Source: JAJFUI01 sp963754135
GTDB taxonomy: Bacteria; Planctomycetota; Planctomycetia; Pirellulales; Thermoguttaceae
Reading direction: 5' to 3'
Assembly (NCBI GenBank): GCA_963754135.1
Contig: CAVWEY010000004.1
Location: 485,252 to 549,251, forward strand
DNA length: 64,000 nucleotides
Shown here: positions 27,291-36,676 of the stretch, in pieces
How the letters are laid out: every line of letters begins with the position of its first letter
Position numbering within the stretch: position 1 is the first letter of the stretch
The notes under the pieces: generated by a model
Seen by the model: only the letters and a program-made list of their open reading frames with translations
What the model was told of the DNA's origin: nothing
Database searches by the model: none
Position numbers and translations under genes: made by a program

Positions 27291-28252
27291 ATGAGCACAA
27301 CGGACGTGATCCCGGTCAACTCCCGTTCCTGGTGGGAGGACTACTTCGACCATAGTTGGGACGCCTACGACGGCCGCGGCCAGACGGCCTACTTCATGCG
27401 GCTGCTGGTGGAGAACCTGCCGGTGCCGGAACGTGAATGTCTCCTCTCCCAAGAGGCGTCGATCTTGGACTGGGGATGCGCCTTCGGCCAAGGAGTGGAC
27501 GCACTGAGCAAGGCGTTTCCCCGTTGCCGGGCGGTGGGCATGGACTTCGCCCAGCGGGCCGTCGCCGAGGCGCGGCAGTGTTTTCCGCAGTATGATTTCC
27601 GCTGCACGGAAGAAGGCGAAATCGGCGGCCAATTCGACGTCATCATCACCTCGAATTGCCTGGAACACCTCGCCGACCCCTTGTCGGTCATGCGGCGGCA
27701 CTTGCAGAGTTGCCGGCAGTTCTATGCCGTCCTTGTGCCCTACCGCGAAGCGCCGCTGCACCCGAGCCACGTACGCCAGTTCGGAGAGGACTTCTTCCCC
27801 GAAATACTGGATGGTTTCGTCCGTCTTGCCGCCGCGGTGATCGATTGCGGATCGCCCTATTGGCCGGGACAGCAGTTGCTGGTCATCTACGGGCGCACTC
27901 ACACCTCGGGCGTCGCGTGGACTACGCCCTTCAGCCCGTCCAGCGGCAACTCCAGGAGACGCGAGCGGAGGTCGCACGGCAAGCCGCGGAGTTGCACGAG
28001 CTAGCGGTGCTGGCTGAGGGACGAAAAACCCAGTTGGACGCGATTGCCGCTTCGCGGGCATGGGCCTTGATGCTGGCGCTGCGGCGCGTGCGGCTGCGGC
28101 TGCTGCCGCGCGGCGGCCGCCGCGAAGCTGCCGTCCGGACGCTGTGCGCGCCGCAGGCCGACTGCGGAGCCTGCGGCCGGGATGCCGGCGCCGCGGAGTG
28201 GACGGAGAATTGGGAGGCGAGGTCACGCCACGGATCGGGATTGAAGACGTAA
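27291..28252 (+). CDS. SAM-dependent methyltransferase with coiled-coil tail, one frameshift
   Basis: Class I methyltransferase with motif I ILDWGCAFGQGVDALSKAFP, acidic motif II VGMDFAQRAV, and DVIITSNCLEHLADPLSVMRR. Its role is probably sugar or glycan methylation, judging from the glycosyltransferases that follow. The frame breaks near 27917; adding one G to TCGGGCG gives GRRVDYALQPVQRQLQETRAEVARQAAEL, a coiled coil ending IAASRAWALMLALRRVRLRLLP, as often found at the end of such glycan-cluster methyltransferases. Its end overlaps the next gene by about 55 nt. Start at ATG 27291. Confidence 0.78.
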
Positions 28253-29370
28253 TTGCAGCGACACAGGCCGGCAAGGGCGCGGTGATCTTTCTGCCGTCCA
28301 TTCCGTGGTCCATCAACCTCTTTCAGCGGCCGCAGCACCTCGCGCGCTTCTTTGCCCGCGACGGCCACACGGTCATCTACGACTGCGGCTGCGGCGGGCC
28401 GATCAGGGACGTCGCCGGCGGCTTCCGCCAGATCGAGCCGAATCTCTATCTGTTCCGCGGGCCGCGGCGGCTCCTGGGACGGCTGCCCGCCGCCACGCTC
28501 TGGTCGCTGCCCTATAATTTCGGTGCCAAGGACGGCTATCCCGCGGCCTTCCAGACGGTCTACGACTGGATCGATGCCCTGGAAATTTTCTACCACCACG
28601 GACGCAAGCTGGTTCATCGGAACCACGAGCGGGCGATGCGCGAGGCGACCGTGGTCGCGGCCGTCACGCGGACGTTGCAGGCCCAGGCGTTGGCGGTCCG
28701 CCCGGACGCCCTGTACCTGCCCAACGCCGTGGACTACGCCCATTTCACCGACGCCGCGGCCGCGGTTCCCGACGACCCGGCGATCCAACACCTGCGCCGG
28801 CAGGGCAAGCCGGTCGCCGGCTACTACGGCGCCCTGGCGCCGTGGTTCGACTACCCTCTGCTGGCCGAGTTGGCCCGCCGCCGCTCCGACTGGAACTTCC
28901 TGCTGATCGGCCCGCGCTATGGCCGGGAGCGGGAAGGCGAGTTGCCCTGCTGCGCGGGATTGCCCAACGTGACCTGGATCGGCCCCCGCGATTACCGGAC
29001 GTTGCCGGGCTATCTGAGACTCTTCGACGTGGCGATGATCCCCTTCCAGCTCAACGACATCACGCGGGCGACCTCGCCGCTGAAGCTCTACGAGTTCTTC
29101 GCCGCCGGCAAGCCGGTCGTCTCCGCGCCCCTGCCCGAGTGTATGGCGCACGGGGAGGTTCACATCGCGCGCACGGTCGAGGAATTTGCCCGGGCGCTGG
29201 ACGAGGCATGGGAGGAGTCCCGCGACGCCGCGCACTGCGAGCGGTTCCGGGCTATCGGCCGGACGAACTCATGGGAGAGCCGCATCCGGGCGGTGGCCGA
29301 GGTGCTCGACCGGCGCCGGGCGGAGTTGCGGCCGAAGGGAGAGGCGACGCGTTGGGAGCCCGAGAAATGA
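28198..29370 (+). CDS. Glycosyltransferase, GT4/GT1-like
   Basis: About 390 residues with a GT-B fold: AVIFLPSIPWSINLFQRPQHLARFFARDGHTVIYDC at the N-terminus, AVDYAHFTDA before the linker, and the C-terminal donor-binding region GYYGALAPWFDYPLL, WIGPRDYRTLPGYLRLFDVAMIPFQLNDITRATSPLKLYEFFAAGKPVVS. The start is taken as GTG 28198; the longer frame back to 28060 overlaps the methyltransferase tail and is low in family character. First of the glycosyltransferases in the operon. Its stop overlaps the next start (ATGA at 29367). Confidence 0.85.
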   Translation: MDGELGGEVTPRIGIEDVIAATQAGKGAVIFLPSIPWSINLFQRPQHLARFFARDGHTVIYDCGCGGPIRDVAGGFRQIEPNLYLFRGPRRLLGRLPAATLWSLPYNFGAKDGYPAAFQTVYDWIDALEIFYHHGRKLVHRNHERAMREATVVAAVTRTLQAQALAVRPDALYLPNAVDYAHFTDAAAAVPDDPAIQHLRRQGKPVAGYYGALAPWFDYPLLAELARRRSDWNFLLIGPRYGREREGELPCCAGLPNVTWIGPRDYRTLPGYLRLFDVAMIPFQLNDITRATSPLKLYEFFAAGKPVVSAPLPECMAHGEVHIARTVEEFARALDEAWEESRDAAHCERFRAIGRTNSWESRIRAVAEVLDRRRAELRPKGEATRWEPEK

Positions 29371-31497
29371 GTCACAACACGGGAATCTCCGGTCAGAGCC
29401 GCGGCAGCGGCGCCGGATGGGCATCGGCCGCGGGAGCGTCGTCGCGGACGCGGCACTTTCTCCGCCGCCTCCGATACTGGCTGCTCGACGCGCCGGCCGG
29501 CGAGCGTCGCCGGCGGTTCCGCCGGCTGGCCTTTGACGTCGCCCGGAAAGTCGGGTTGAACCATGGGTTGCGCCCTTCCCCTGCGGAGCCGCAGGCGGCG
29601 GAGTTGGAGGCCGGCGGCTACGACGTGATTTGCCTCCCGGTGATCCCCTGGGCTTTCCGCTTCCAGCGGCCGCAGCAATTGATGCGGCAATGGGCCGCAC
29701 GCGGTCATCGGGTATTCTACGCCGCGCTGGCGTTCCACGACGGCACGGAGGCGAGACTGTCGCCGGTCTGTGGTGCAGGCGTCGCGCCTGCACCACAAGA
29801 CGTCCTGCCCGGCGTGGCGGAAATGACCCTGCCCGGTACGCCGGGCATGAACGTCTATGGCCAATTGCCGCCGGCGGCCGACGTGGACCGCATGGCGGCC
29901 GCTATCGGCCGGCTCCGTCAGGAGCACCGCATCGCCGCCGCCGTGGTCGTGGTGCAACTCCCCTTCTGGACCGCCTTGGCCGAAAAGCTCCGCGAGCGGT
30001 TCGGCTGGCCGGTCGTCTACGACTGCATGGACGACCACTCCGGTTTCTCGACGAACACTGCGGCCATGTTGCAGGCAGAGGACCGGACGGTCGCCGCGGC
30101 CGATCTGGTCGTCGTTACGTCCGAGGTGCTCCATGAGAAGATCAAGCCGAGGGCCGGCCGGATCGTGCTGATCCGGAACGGTTGCGACTACGGGCATTTC
30201 GCCGGCGTTGACCGTCAGGAAAGCAATTCTGCCCAAACGATCGGCTTCTATGGCGCGATTGCCGAATGGTTTGACGCCGACCTGGTGGCCGACTTGGCCC
30301 AGTTGCGGCCCGCGTGGAGGTTCGAGTTGATCGGCAGCGCGTATACCGGCGACGTGTCCCGGCTGGCGCAACTGCCGAACGTCGCCCTGTTGGGCGAGAA
30401 GCCGTATGCCGAGTTGCCGCGGTGGATGGCCCGCTGGCATTGCTGCATCATCCCCTTCAAGCGGATTCCGCTGACCGAGTCCACCAATCCGGTCAAGGCC
30501 TACGAGATGCTGGCCGCGGGCAAGCCGCTGGTGGCGGTGGACCTGCCGGAGTTGCGGCCGATGGCCCGCGACGGCTTGCTCTCGCTGGCCGACAACGCCC
30601 GCGGGTTCGCCGGGGCGATTGAAGGGGCCTTGGCCGCGGACGGCCAGTCCGAGCGGGACCGCCGCCGGGGCTTCGCCGCCGCCAACCGCTGGCAAGACCG
30701 GTGCGACGCGTTTGACGGGGCGGTGCGCGCAGTTGTTTCCGCTCGCCTCGATCATCATCGTCACCTACAACAACCTTGCCCTGAACCAAGACTGCCTGCA
30801 AAGCATCTTCCGCGAGACCGCCTGGCCGAACTACGAGGTGATCGTCGTGGACAACGCCTCGCGGGACGGCACGGCGGAGTGGTTGGCCGAACAGCCGGCC
30901 CGCGAGCCGCGGTTGCGGGTGATCCGCAACGCGGAGAACCGCGGCTTCTCGGCGGCCAACAACCAAGGGCTGAGGATGGCCCGCGGCGAGTTCCTCTGCC
31001 TGTTGAACAACGACACGCTGGTTACCCGCGGTTGGCTCTCGACGCTGATCGGCCATCTGCGGAACATGCCCGCGGTCGGGCTCATCGGACCGGTGAGCAA
31101 CCAGATCAGCAACGAGGCGAAAGTGCCGGTGGAGTACGCGACGCGGGCGGAAATGCCCCGCTGGGCGGAAGCCTACTGCCGCAACCACGACGGCGAGACT
31201 TTTCCCATCCCGATGCCGGCCTTCTTCTGCGTGGCATTCCGGCGGGAGACTTACGAGAAAGTCGGCGAGTTGGACGAGCGGTTCGGCATCGGCTGTTTCG
31301 AGGACGACGACTATTGCCACCGGGTCCAGTGCCAGGGTTACGAGCTACGCTGCGCCCGCGACGTCTTCGTGCATCACTGGCAACGGGCCTCCTTCCAACT
31401 CATCGGCGAAGACCGCTACCTCGGCATTTACTACGAAAACAAGCGACGGTTCGAGGCCAAGTGGGCCGCCAAGGAGCTGGCCGGGACACACGGTTAG
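29367..31497 (+). CDS. Two-domain glycosyltransferase (GT4-like plus GT2), one frameshift
   Basis: The N-terminal ~450 residues parallel the upstream gene (ICLPVIPWAFRFQRPQQLMRQWAARGHRVFY, IGFYGAIAEWFDADLVADL, STNPVKAYEMLAAGKPLV). The C-terminal ~255 residues are a GT2 domain: SIIIVTYNNLALNQDCLQSI, VIVVDNASRDGTAEWL, LCLLNNDTLVTRGWLSTLI, with FEDDDYCHRV as the base region. The two lie in different frames. Dropping one base near 30733 (GCAGTTGTTTCCG) reads AVFPLASIIIVTYNN. The protein also carries a 29-bp palindrome in frame (CGAGVAPAPQ). Start at ATG 29367, overlapping the upstream stop. Confidence 0.85.
29769..29797. repeat. In-frame palindromic element, TTGTGGTGCAGGCG family, copy 2
   Basis: TGTGGTGCAGGCG / CGCCTGCACCACA is a perfect 13-bp inversion around TCG. 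It is read as CGAGVAPAPQ within the N-terminal domain of the two-domain glycosyltransferase. Confidence 0.85.
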
Positions 31498-31509
31498 CGT
31501 TTGGAACGT

Positions 31510-34140
31510 ATGCAACATTCGCTCATTGAGGCTCAGAAGCGGTATCTCCTGCCTGCGTCCGCACTTGCGGGACGCTTGGCGGCCGCCGGCGCGGCAACCT
31601 GGTTCCTCGTTCACCTGGCGTTCTACGTTGCCCGCATTTGCCACCTCAACCCCCTCGCTGTTAGGGAGTTGTGCCACGAACTGGGATACTTCTTCGCCTG
31701 GCAGGCGGCGGGTTTCTTCGCCCTGGCGCTTGTCGCGGGGATGGTCCGGCCGGCACTGGCCGGCGGCGCACTGGGCGGCTACCTCATCGCTTCGACCGTG
31801 GCGCTCCTGGCCGCCTCGCATAACGCCGGCTTGGTGGGCCGGGTGGTCCTGCTGCTGCTCTGGACATTCTGTGCGGTGGCGGGAATGCGGCAACTGATCG
31901 CACGGGCTGCCGGCCCACGGTATGCCACCTGGGGCGTCGCGGCGGCGGCCGTTTTCGCCGCGCTCGTGCCGCTTTGCTTCTTGCTGGGAATCCTCCACGC
32001 GATAACCCCGTCGAACGTGGCTGCGCTGGCGGTCGCCACCGCGGCGCCGGGGTGGTCCTGGGAGGTGTGGCACTGCTTCGCCAGAAGCAGTGTTTTCTGC
32101 GAGGCCGCCGCAACACTGCTTCTGGCGAAGCAGTGGCACAACGCAATCCCTTCGGGCGGCTCGGCCGGCTCAGCGTCTTCGAGGCCTGCGCTGGAGGCGA
32201 TCTGGATGGCCCTGGCGATCACGTTCGTGGGCGCCAGCACGTGTGAAGTCCGCTCGGACGCCGTGCGCGCACATCTGCCCTACATTCATCAAGTAGTGTG
32301 GGACCACGGCATTTCCCACCAATATGCCTGCTGGCACCGCCTCCAGCCGATGGCGATGCAAACTTGTTGTGCGGCGTTTGCCACAGTGGGGGGCGATGCC
32401 GCCGCGAAATGGTTCTCCTGGCTCGTGCTGGCGGCCTTGGCGCTGCTGGTGGCCGATGAAGTCCACCACCGCAGCGGATCGTCGGCCCTGGGCGCGCTGG
32501 CCGCCGCGGCGGCGTTGGGCTGCCCCGTGCTGATGGGACTGGCGACGACGGTCTACGTGGATCACGCGATGGCGCTCTTGTGTACCGCCGGATTCGTAGT
32601 CCTCTTCCGCGCCCTGCGGCCGCCGTGCCTCCGCGGCATTCTGCTCTCCGCGGCCATCATGGCCTCCATGACGCAGGTGAAGTATCCCGGCTTGGTGTTT
32701 TGCGTGGTGTGGGGAGCGGCGTTGTGCGCCGGTCTGCTGTGGCAATGCCCTTGGCGCGTGGCCGTGCGATGGTCGCTGGCTGGCGGCGCACTGCTGGCGG
32801 CCGCCGCTTCACCCTGGTACGCCTACGTCTACGCCGGCACCGGCAACCCCTTCTTCCCCTACTTGCAGAACTGGTTCCACTCCCCTTACTGGATCGACGG
32901 CTTCTCGCCCCAGCAGGTGTACGAGCAAAGCTTCAAGCTGGACCCGGGCATCGGCGGCATACTCCGCTTTCCCTGGATCGCCACCTTCCATACCCATCGT
33001 TTCGTGGAAGGCTACGACGGAGACCTGGGCTTCTGGGTGCTGGCACTCCTGCCGTGCTGGCTGGTCGTCCGGCCGCGCCGCGCCGGACCATACTGGGACA
33101 TGGCGTTGGCAGGCGTGGCCATGGTTGCGCTGATCGTCAGCTACACCCCCTACATCCGCTATTGGCTGCCGGCCTATCCCTTGCTGGTGGCGGCGTGCGT
33201 GCTGGCGGCGGCGCCGCTGATCCGCTCCGCCTGGCAGCACGCAGCACGGGCTTGCCGAACCGAGGTGTTCGCCGGGCTGGCCCTGACGGCGCTGCTGTTG
33301 TTTCCGATCGTGCTGCTGGGTCAAAGCCTGTCGTGGGACGAATATGCCGGCCGCCTCTCTCCCCACAACCGCTATGCGTCGGTTTACCGAGGCTACCAGA
33401 CCGTCGAGCAACTCAACCCGCTGCTGACGCTCGACGACGGGGTGATCGTGACCGGCTACGAGGGCAATCATCTGATTGAAGGACGGGCCTACGAGTTTCC
33501 GTTTTGGTGGTGCAACTTGCGGCGCATTCGCAACGTCCCCTCGATGGCCGAGTTCTGCCGCCGCTGCCACATCCGCTACTGGCTGGTCGACCACAGCGCA
33601 CCGATGAGCCGGTTCCTCTGCGGCCGGGAGCAGATCGCCGCCCATTACTGGACCGACGCGCGGCTGGTCACTGCCTGCGGCACGACGGCAGTCTACGACG
33701 TGACCGGCCCTTCGCTCAAACTCGTGAAGAGCGCCTCCGCGGACTTGACCGATGGGGCCGTCGCCGTGACAGGCCAGGCGGGGACCGGTTATCGCCTTCG
33801 GCCGGAGTCTCCGGGAGGCCTGTGCCGGGTGAAGATCGACGTCTCATCCGTCGGCGCCACCGGTCCGTTGTTGGAAATTGTCTGGCGCGATGCTCAGGGC
33901 AACGTTGCCGGCCACACGAGCGCTTGCACGCAGGGGAAGTCGGACTATGCGGCGTGCCTCTATTCGCCGGTTCCGCCCAACGCACGGACCGGCCGGATCG
34001 AAGTCCGCGAGCCGGGCGGCTTGCCGCTGCGTTTGACACGCGCCGAGGTCACCTATTGGCGTCCGGCCACGGCGGCCGAGACCGCTCGGCGCGGCGAGAA
34101 CCGCGCGTCACCGGGGAGCGATGCGAGGACCGTCCGATGA
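31510..34140 (+). CDS. Multi-spanning GT-C type glycosyltransferase
   Basis: About 876 residues with more than ten hydrophobic segments up to residue ~605, then a soluble C-terminal domain. The first-loop acidic motif of GT-C enzymes is seen in CEVRSDAVRAHLPYIHQVVWDHG (Asp in the D-x4-YHLP-like context), followed by MASMTQVKYPG and WYAYVYAGTGNPFFPYLQN, typical of undecaprenyl-sugar dependent transferases such as the ArnT/PMT group. Residues ~185-210 (WHCFARSSVFCEAAATLLLAKQWH) derive from a palindromic repeat. The stop overlaps the next start (ATGA). It would act at the membrane in the same glycan pathway. Confidence 0.78.
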   Translation: MQHSLIEAQKRYLLPASALAGRLAAAGAATWFLVHLAFYVARICHLNPLAVRELCHELGYFFAWQAAGFFALALVAGMVRPALAGGALGGYLIASTVALLAASHNAGLVGRVVLLLLWTFCAVAGMRQLIARAAGPRYATWGVAAAAVFAALVPLCFLLGILHAITPSNVAALAVATAAPGWSWEVWHCFARSSVFCEAAATLLLAKQWHNAIPSGGSAGSASSRPALEAIWMALAITFVGASTCEVRSDAVRAHLPYIHQVVWDHGISHQYACWHRLQPMAMQTCCAAFATVGGDAAAKWFSWLVLAALALLVADEVHHRSGSSALGALAAAAALGCPVLMGLATTVYVDHAMALLCTAGFVVLFRALRPPCLRGILLSAAIMASMTQVKYPGLVFCVVWGAALCAGLLWQCPWRVAVRWSLAGGALLAAAASPWYAYVYAGTGNPFFPYLQNWFHSPYWIDGFSPQQVYEQSFKLDPGIGGILRFPWIATFHTHRFVEGYDGDLGFWVLALLPCWLVVRPRRAGPYWDMALAGVAMVALIVSYTPYIRYWLPAYPLLVAACVLAAAPLIRSAWQHAARACRTEVFAGLALTALLLFPIVLLGQSLSWDEYAGRLSPHNRYASVYRGYQTVEQLNPLLTLDDGVIVTGYEGNHLIEGRAYEFPFWWCNLRRIRNVPSMAEFCRRCHIRYWLVDHSAPMSRFLCGREQIAAHYWTDARLVTACGTTAVYDVTGPSLKLVKSASADLTDGAVAVTGQAGTGYRLRPESPGGLCRVKIDVSSVGATGPLLEIVWRDAQGNVAGHTSACTQGKSDYAACLYSPVPPNARTGRIEVREPGGLPLRLTRAEVTYWRPATAAETARRGENRASPGSDARTVR
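32067..32139. repeat. In-frame palindromic repeat related to GTGTGCCACTGCTTG copies A and B
   Basis: GTGGCACTGCTTCGCCAGAA.. (32067-32092) pairs with 32112-32139 (CACTGCTTCTGGCGAAGCAG..). The outer CACTGCTT..AAGCAGTG framework is shared with the elements at 11235 and 14112. The insertion keeps the glycosyltransferase frame open (~24 codons). Confidence 0.82.
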
Positions 34141-35208
34141 ATGTTGCCGGCAGGGTTCCAGCGGCGCGGATCGCGGTAGTCGTTCCGGCCTTTTGCGCCG
34201 AGTCGCAGATTGCGGAGGTGCTCCGCGGCATGCCGGATTCCGTGATCTGGATCGTCGTGGTCGACGACGCCAGCCCGGACGGCACCGCCGCGGCCGTAGC
34301 GCGGGAGTCGCGGCGGGATCCGCGCATCCGACTGTTGCGGCACGGGCTGAATCAAGGGGTCGGCGGAGCGGTGTTGACCGGCTACGCCGAGGCCCTCCGC
34401 CTCGGCGCCGAGGTGGTGGTGAAGATGGACGCCGACGGGCAAATGGACCCCCGCTACCTGCCCGCGCTGGTCGATCCGATCCTTGGCGGCCAGGCCGACT
34501 ACACCAAGGGGAACCGTTACGTCCACGCCCGGCAACTCCGTTCCATGCCGCTGTTGCGCCGGGTGGGAAACCTCGGCCTGTCGCTGCTGACCAAGCTGGC
34601 CTCCGGCTATTGGAACCTCTTCGACCCGACCAATGGCTACACCGCGATTCACGCCGCCGTAATCCCCATGCTCAACGCGGAAGGAATCGCCCGGCGGTAC
34701 TTCTTCGAGAGCAGCATGTTGCTCGAGTTGAGTCTGTTGCGGGCAGCGGTGCGGGACGTCTACATCCCTGCCCGCTACGGCGACGAAACCAGCAATCTGT
34801 CCCCGCTGAAAGCGCTCGGCCAGTTTCCGGCGGCCCTGCTCAAAGGATTCTTGCGCGGCTGTGGATACAATACTTCGTCCGCGACTTCAGCATCGCCTCG
34901 CTATACCTGGTGGCGGGGCTGTCGCTGTTGCTGGGGGCGCGAGCTTCGGCGCCGTCCACTGGTACTTCTCGCTGCGGTTTCAGACCGCCGCGCCCACCGG
35001 CACCGTTATGCTGGCGGCACTGCCGGTTGTGCTCGGGGTGCAACTCCTGCTCCAGGCTGTCGGCCTGGACATTCAAGCCCAGCCCACGCAATGCCTGCAC
35101 CGCGGTTTCATCATCGGACGAAGCAATCGAGAGACGGATTCCCCTATAGCCGGCCCGTCGGCCGCCGGAATCCCGGAGGCATCGCTGCCGCGGCAGCAAG
35201 CGGCGTGA
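34137..35208 (+). CDS. GT2 glycosyltransferase (dolichol-phosphate-sugar synthase-like), two frameshifts
   Basis: ARIAVVVPAFCAESQIAEVLRGM, VIWIVVVDDASPDGTAAAV, GVGGAVLTGYAEAL and VVVKMDADGQMDPRYLPAL are the GT-A core with its DxD-type site (DADGQMD), as in DPM1/GtrB-like enzymes. The C-terminal membrane part is split over three frames: FLRRLWIQYFVRDFSIASLYLVAGLSLLLG after a shift near 34860, then SFGAVHWYFSLRFQTAAPTGTVMLAALPVVLGVQLLLQAVGLDIQAQP after a second near 34938. Each is repaired by one added base. It probably makes a polyprenyl-phosphate sugar for the upstream GT-C enzyme. Overlaps the upstream stop by ATGA. Confidence 0.82.
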
Positions 35209-35225
35209 ACAGTGGAGAACAATCA

Positions 35226-36417
35226 ATGACCTACCGACCCGAGAATCGGCTGCGAGCCCTGCTGAGCTTCGGCACCCGGCCCGAAGCCGTCAAAATGGCC
35301 CCCGTGATTCACGAGTGCCGCCGCCGCGCCGACCGGATCGAGCCGATCGTTTGCACCACCGGCCAGCACCGGGAGATGCTCGACCAGGTGACCGCCTATT
35401 TCGGCATCGAGCCGGAACTGGATCTCGCTCTGATGCGGCCCGACCAGACGCTGGCCGAGGTGACCGCCCGGTGTCTGACCGGTTTGGACGCGGCGATCAG
35501 CGAGTATCGGCCGCATTGCGTGGTCGCCCAGGGGGACACCACGACGGTGATGGCCTCGGCATTGGCGGCGTTTTACCGCCGGCTGCCGTTTGTCCACGTC
35601 GAAGCCGGACTGCGGACGGGCAACCTCCAGGCCCCCTGGCCCGAGGAACTCAACCGCCGCATCGCCGGGCTGGCGACGACGCTGCACTGCGCCGACGGAC
35701 GGGGCGGCCGAGAACCTGCGGCGGGAAGGCGTCCCGCCCGAAGCGGTCCACGTCACCGGCAACACGGTGATCGACGCCCTGTTGTGGACCGTGGCCCGCG
35801 AGCGCGGCCAGGACCGCCCCTGGCGGGAGAAATACGCTGCTCTGGGCGACCGCCGCATGGTGCTGGCGACCGGCCACCGCCGCGAGAACTTCGGCGACGG
35901 CATGGAGCAAATCTGCACGGCAATTCTGCGCCTGGCGCGGCGGTTTCCCGCCGTCGAGTTCCTCTACCCGGTCCATCTGAACCCCCACGTCCGCGAGCCG
36001 GTCACACGGCTCTTGAGCGGCCAGACGAACATCCGCCTTTGCGAGCCGGCGCCCTATCCCGAGTTCGTCTGGCTGATGGACCGCTCGACGCTGATTCTGA
36101 CGGACTCGGGCGGGGTGCAGGAAGAGGCCCCCTCGCTGCGGAAGCCCGTGCTGGTGATGCGCGATACCACCGAGCGGCCCGAGGCCGTCGAGGCCGGCGC
36201 CGTGGAACTGGTCGGCACTGACGTATTCCGGATCGTAGACCGCGTGAGCCTGCTGTTGAGCGACCGGGCGGCGTACTGTTTGCGTCAGATCGACCGCAGC
36301 CCCTACGGCGATGGCCAGGCCGCTGGGCGGATCGTGGAGCTGATGCTCCGGCAGGGCTGGCAGGCGGAAGCGGTTCCAAGTCGCGCCGCGCCGCCCAAGC
36401 TCCGCGAAGCGGCGTGA
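35226..36417 (+). CDS. wecB: UDP-N-acetylglucosamine 2-epimerase (non-hydrolysing), one frameshift
   Basis: LLSFGTRPEAVKMAPVI, VCTTGQHREMLDQV, VVAQGDTTTVMASALAAFYRRLPFVHVEAGLRTGN, then (after a shift near 35695-35702) AAENLRREGVPPEAVHVTGNTVIDALLW, LATGHRRENFGDG, FLYPVHLNPHVREPV and LILTDSGGVQEEAPSLRKPVLVMRDTTERPEA. These are the WecB hallmarks, including the catalytic acidic and His residues. The reaction interconverts UDP-GlcNAc and UDP-ManNAc for surface polysaccharide. Length is ~395 residues, normal. Start at ATG 35226, 17 nt after the glycosyltransferase stop; last functional gene of the glycan operon. Confidence 0.9.
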
Positions 36418-36675
36418 AGCATCCTCCAATAGCCGGCGGGACTACCCGGCTGGTGGTGGGCGAATACTTCGTCCTGGGCGACAACAGCCCGATTTCCGAT
36501 GACAGCCGGCAGCGGAAAGCCCTGCCCGCACCCGGAGTGTGCGGGCAACAATATGGCGGGGCGGTCGAAGCTAACCTGTTGGTAGGAAAGCCGTTAGTAG
36601 CAATCCCCTTCGGCCGAGGTCCCGGCGTGGCATTTTCAAGTTCCGAATCCGGCCGGAATCCGGTATATTCGATAA
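36414..36675 (+). pseudogene. Remnant of a signal peptidase I (S26) C-terminal domain
   Basis: From GTG 36414 (overlapping the wecB stop) the frame reads LVVGEYFVLGDNSPISDDSR, the S26 GDNSxxSxDSR box, then after an inserted palindrome AVEANLLVGKPLVAIP. After a one-base shift near 36608 it reads SAEVPAWHFQVPNPAGIRYIR and stops at TAA 36673-36675. The Ser and Lys catalytic parts are missing. It lies directly before the full-length lepB, which it resembles only in the GDNS box, so it derives from a different S26 paralogue. Could be a small expressed peptide, but decay is more likely. Confidence 0.75.
36523..36547. repeat. Palindrome TGCCCGCAC...GTGCGGGCA inside the S26 remnant
   Basis: Nine-bp arms (36523-36531 and 36539-36547) around CCGGAGT. 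It separates the GDNSPISDDSR box from the AVEANLLVGKP segment and adds about ten codons (ALPAPGVCGQQ). Confidence 0.7.
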
Positions 36676-36676
36676 T

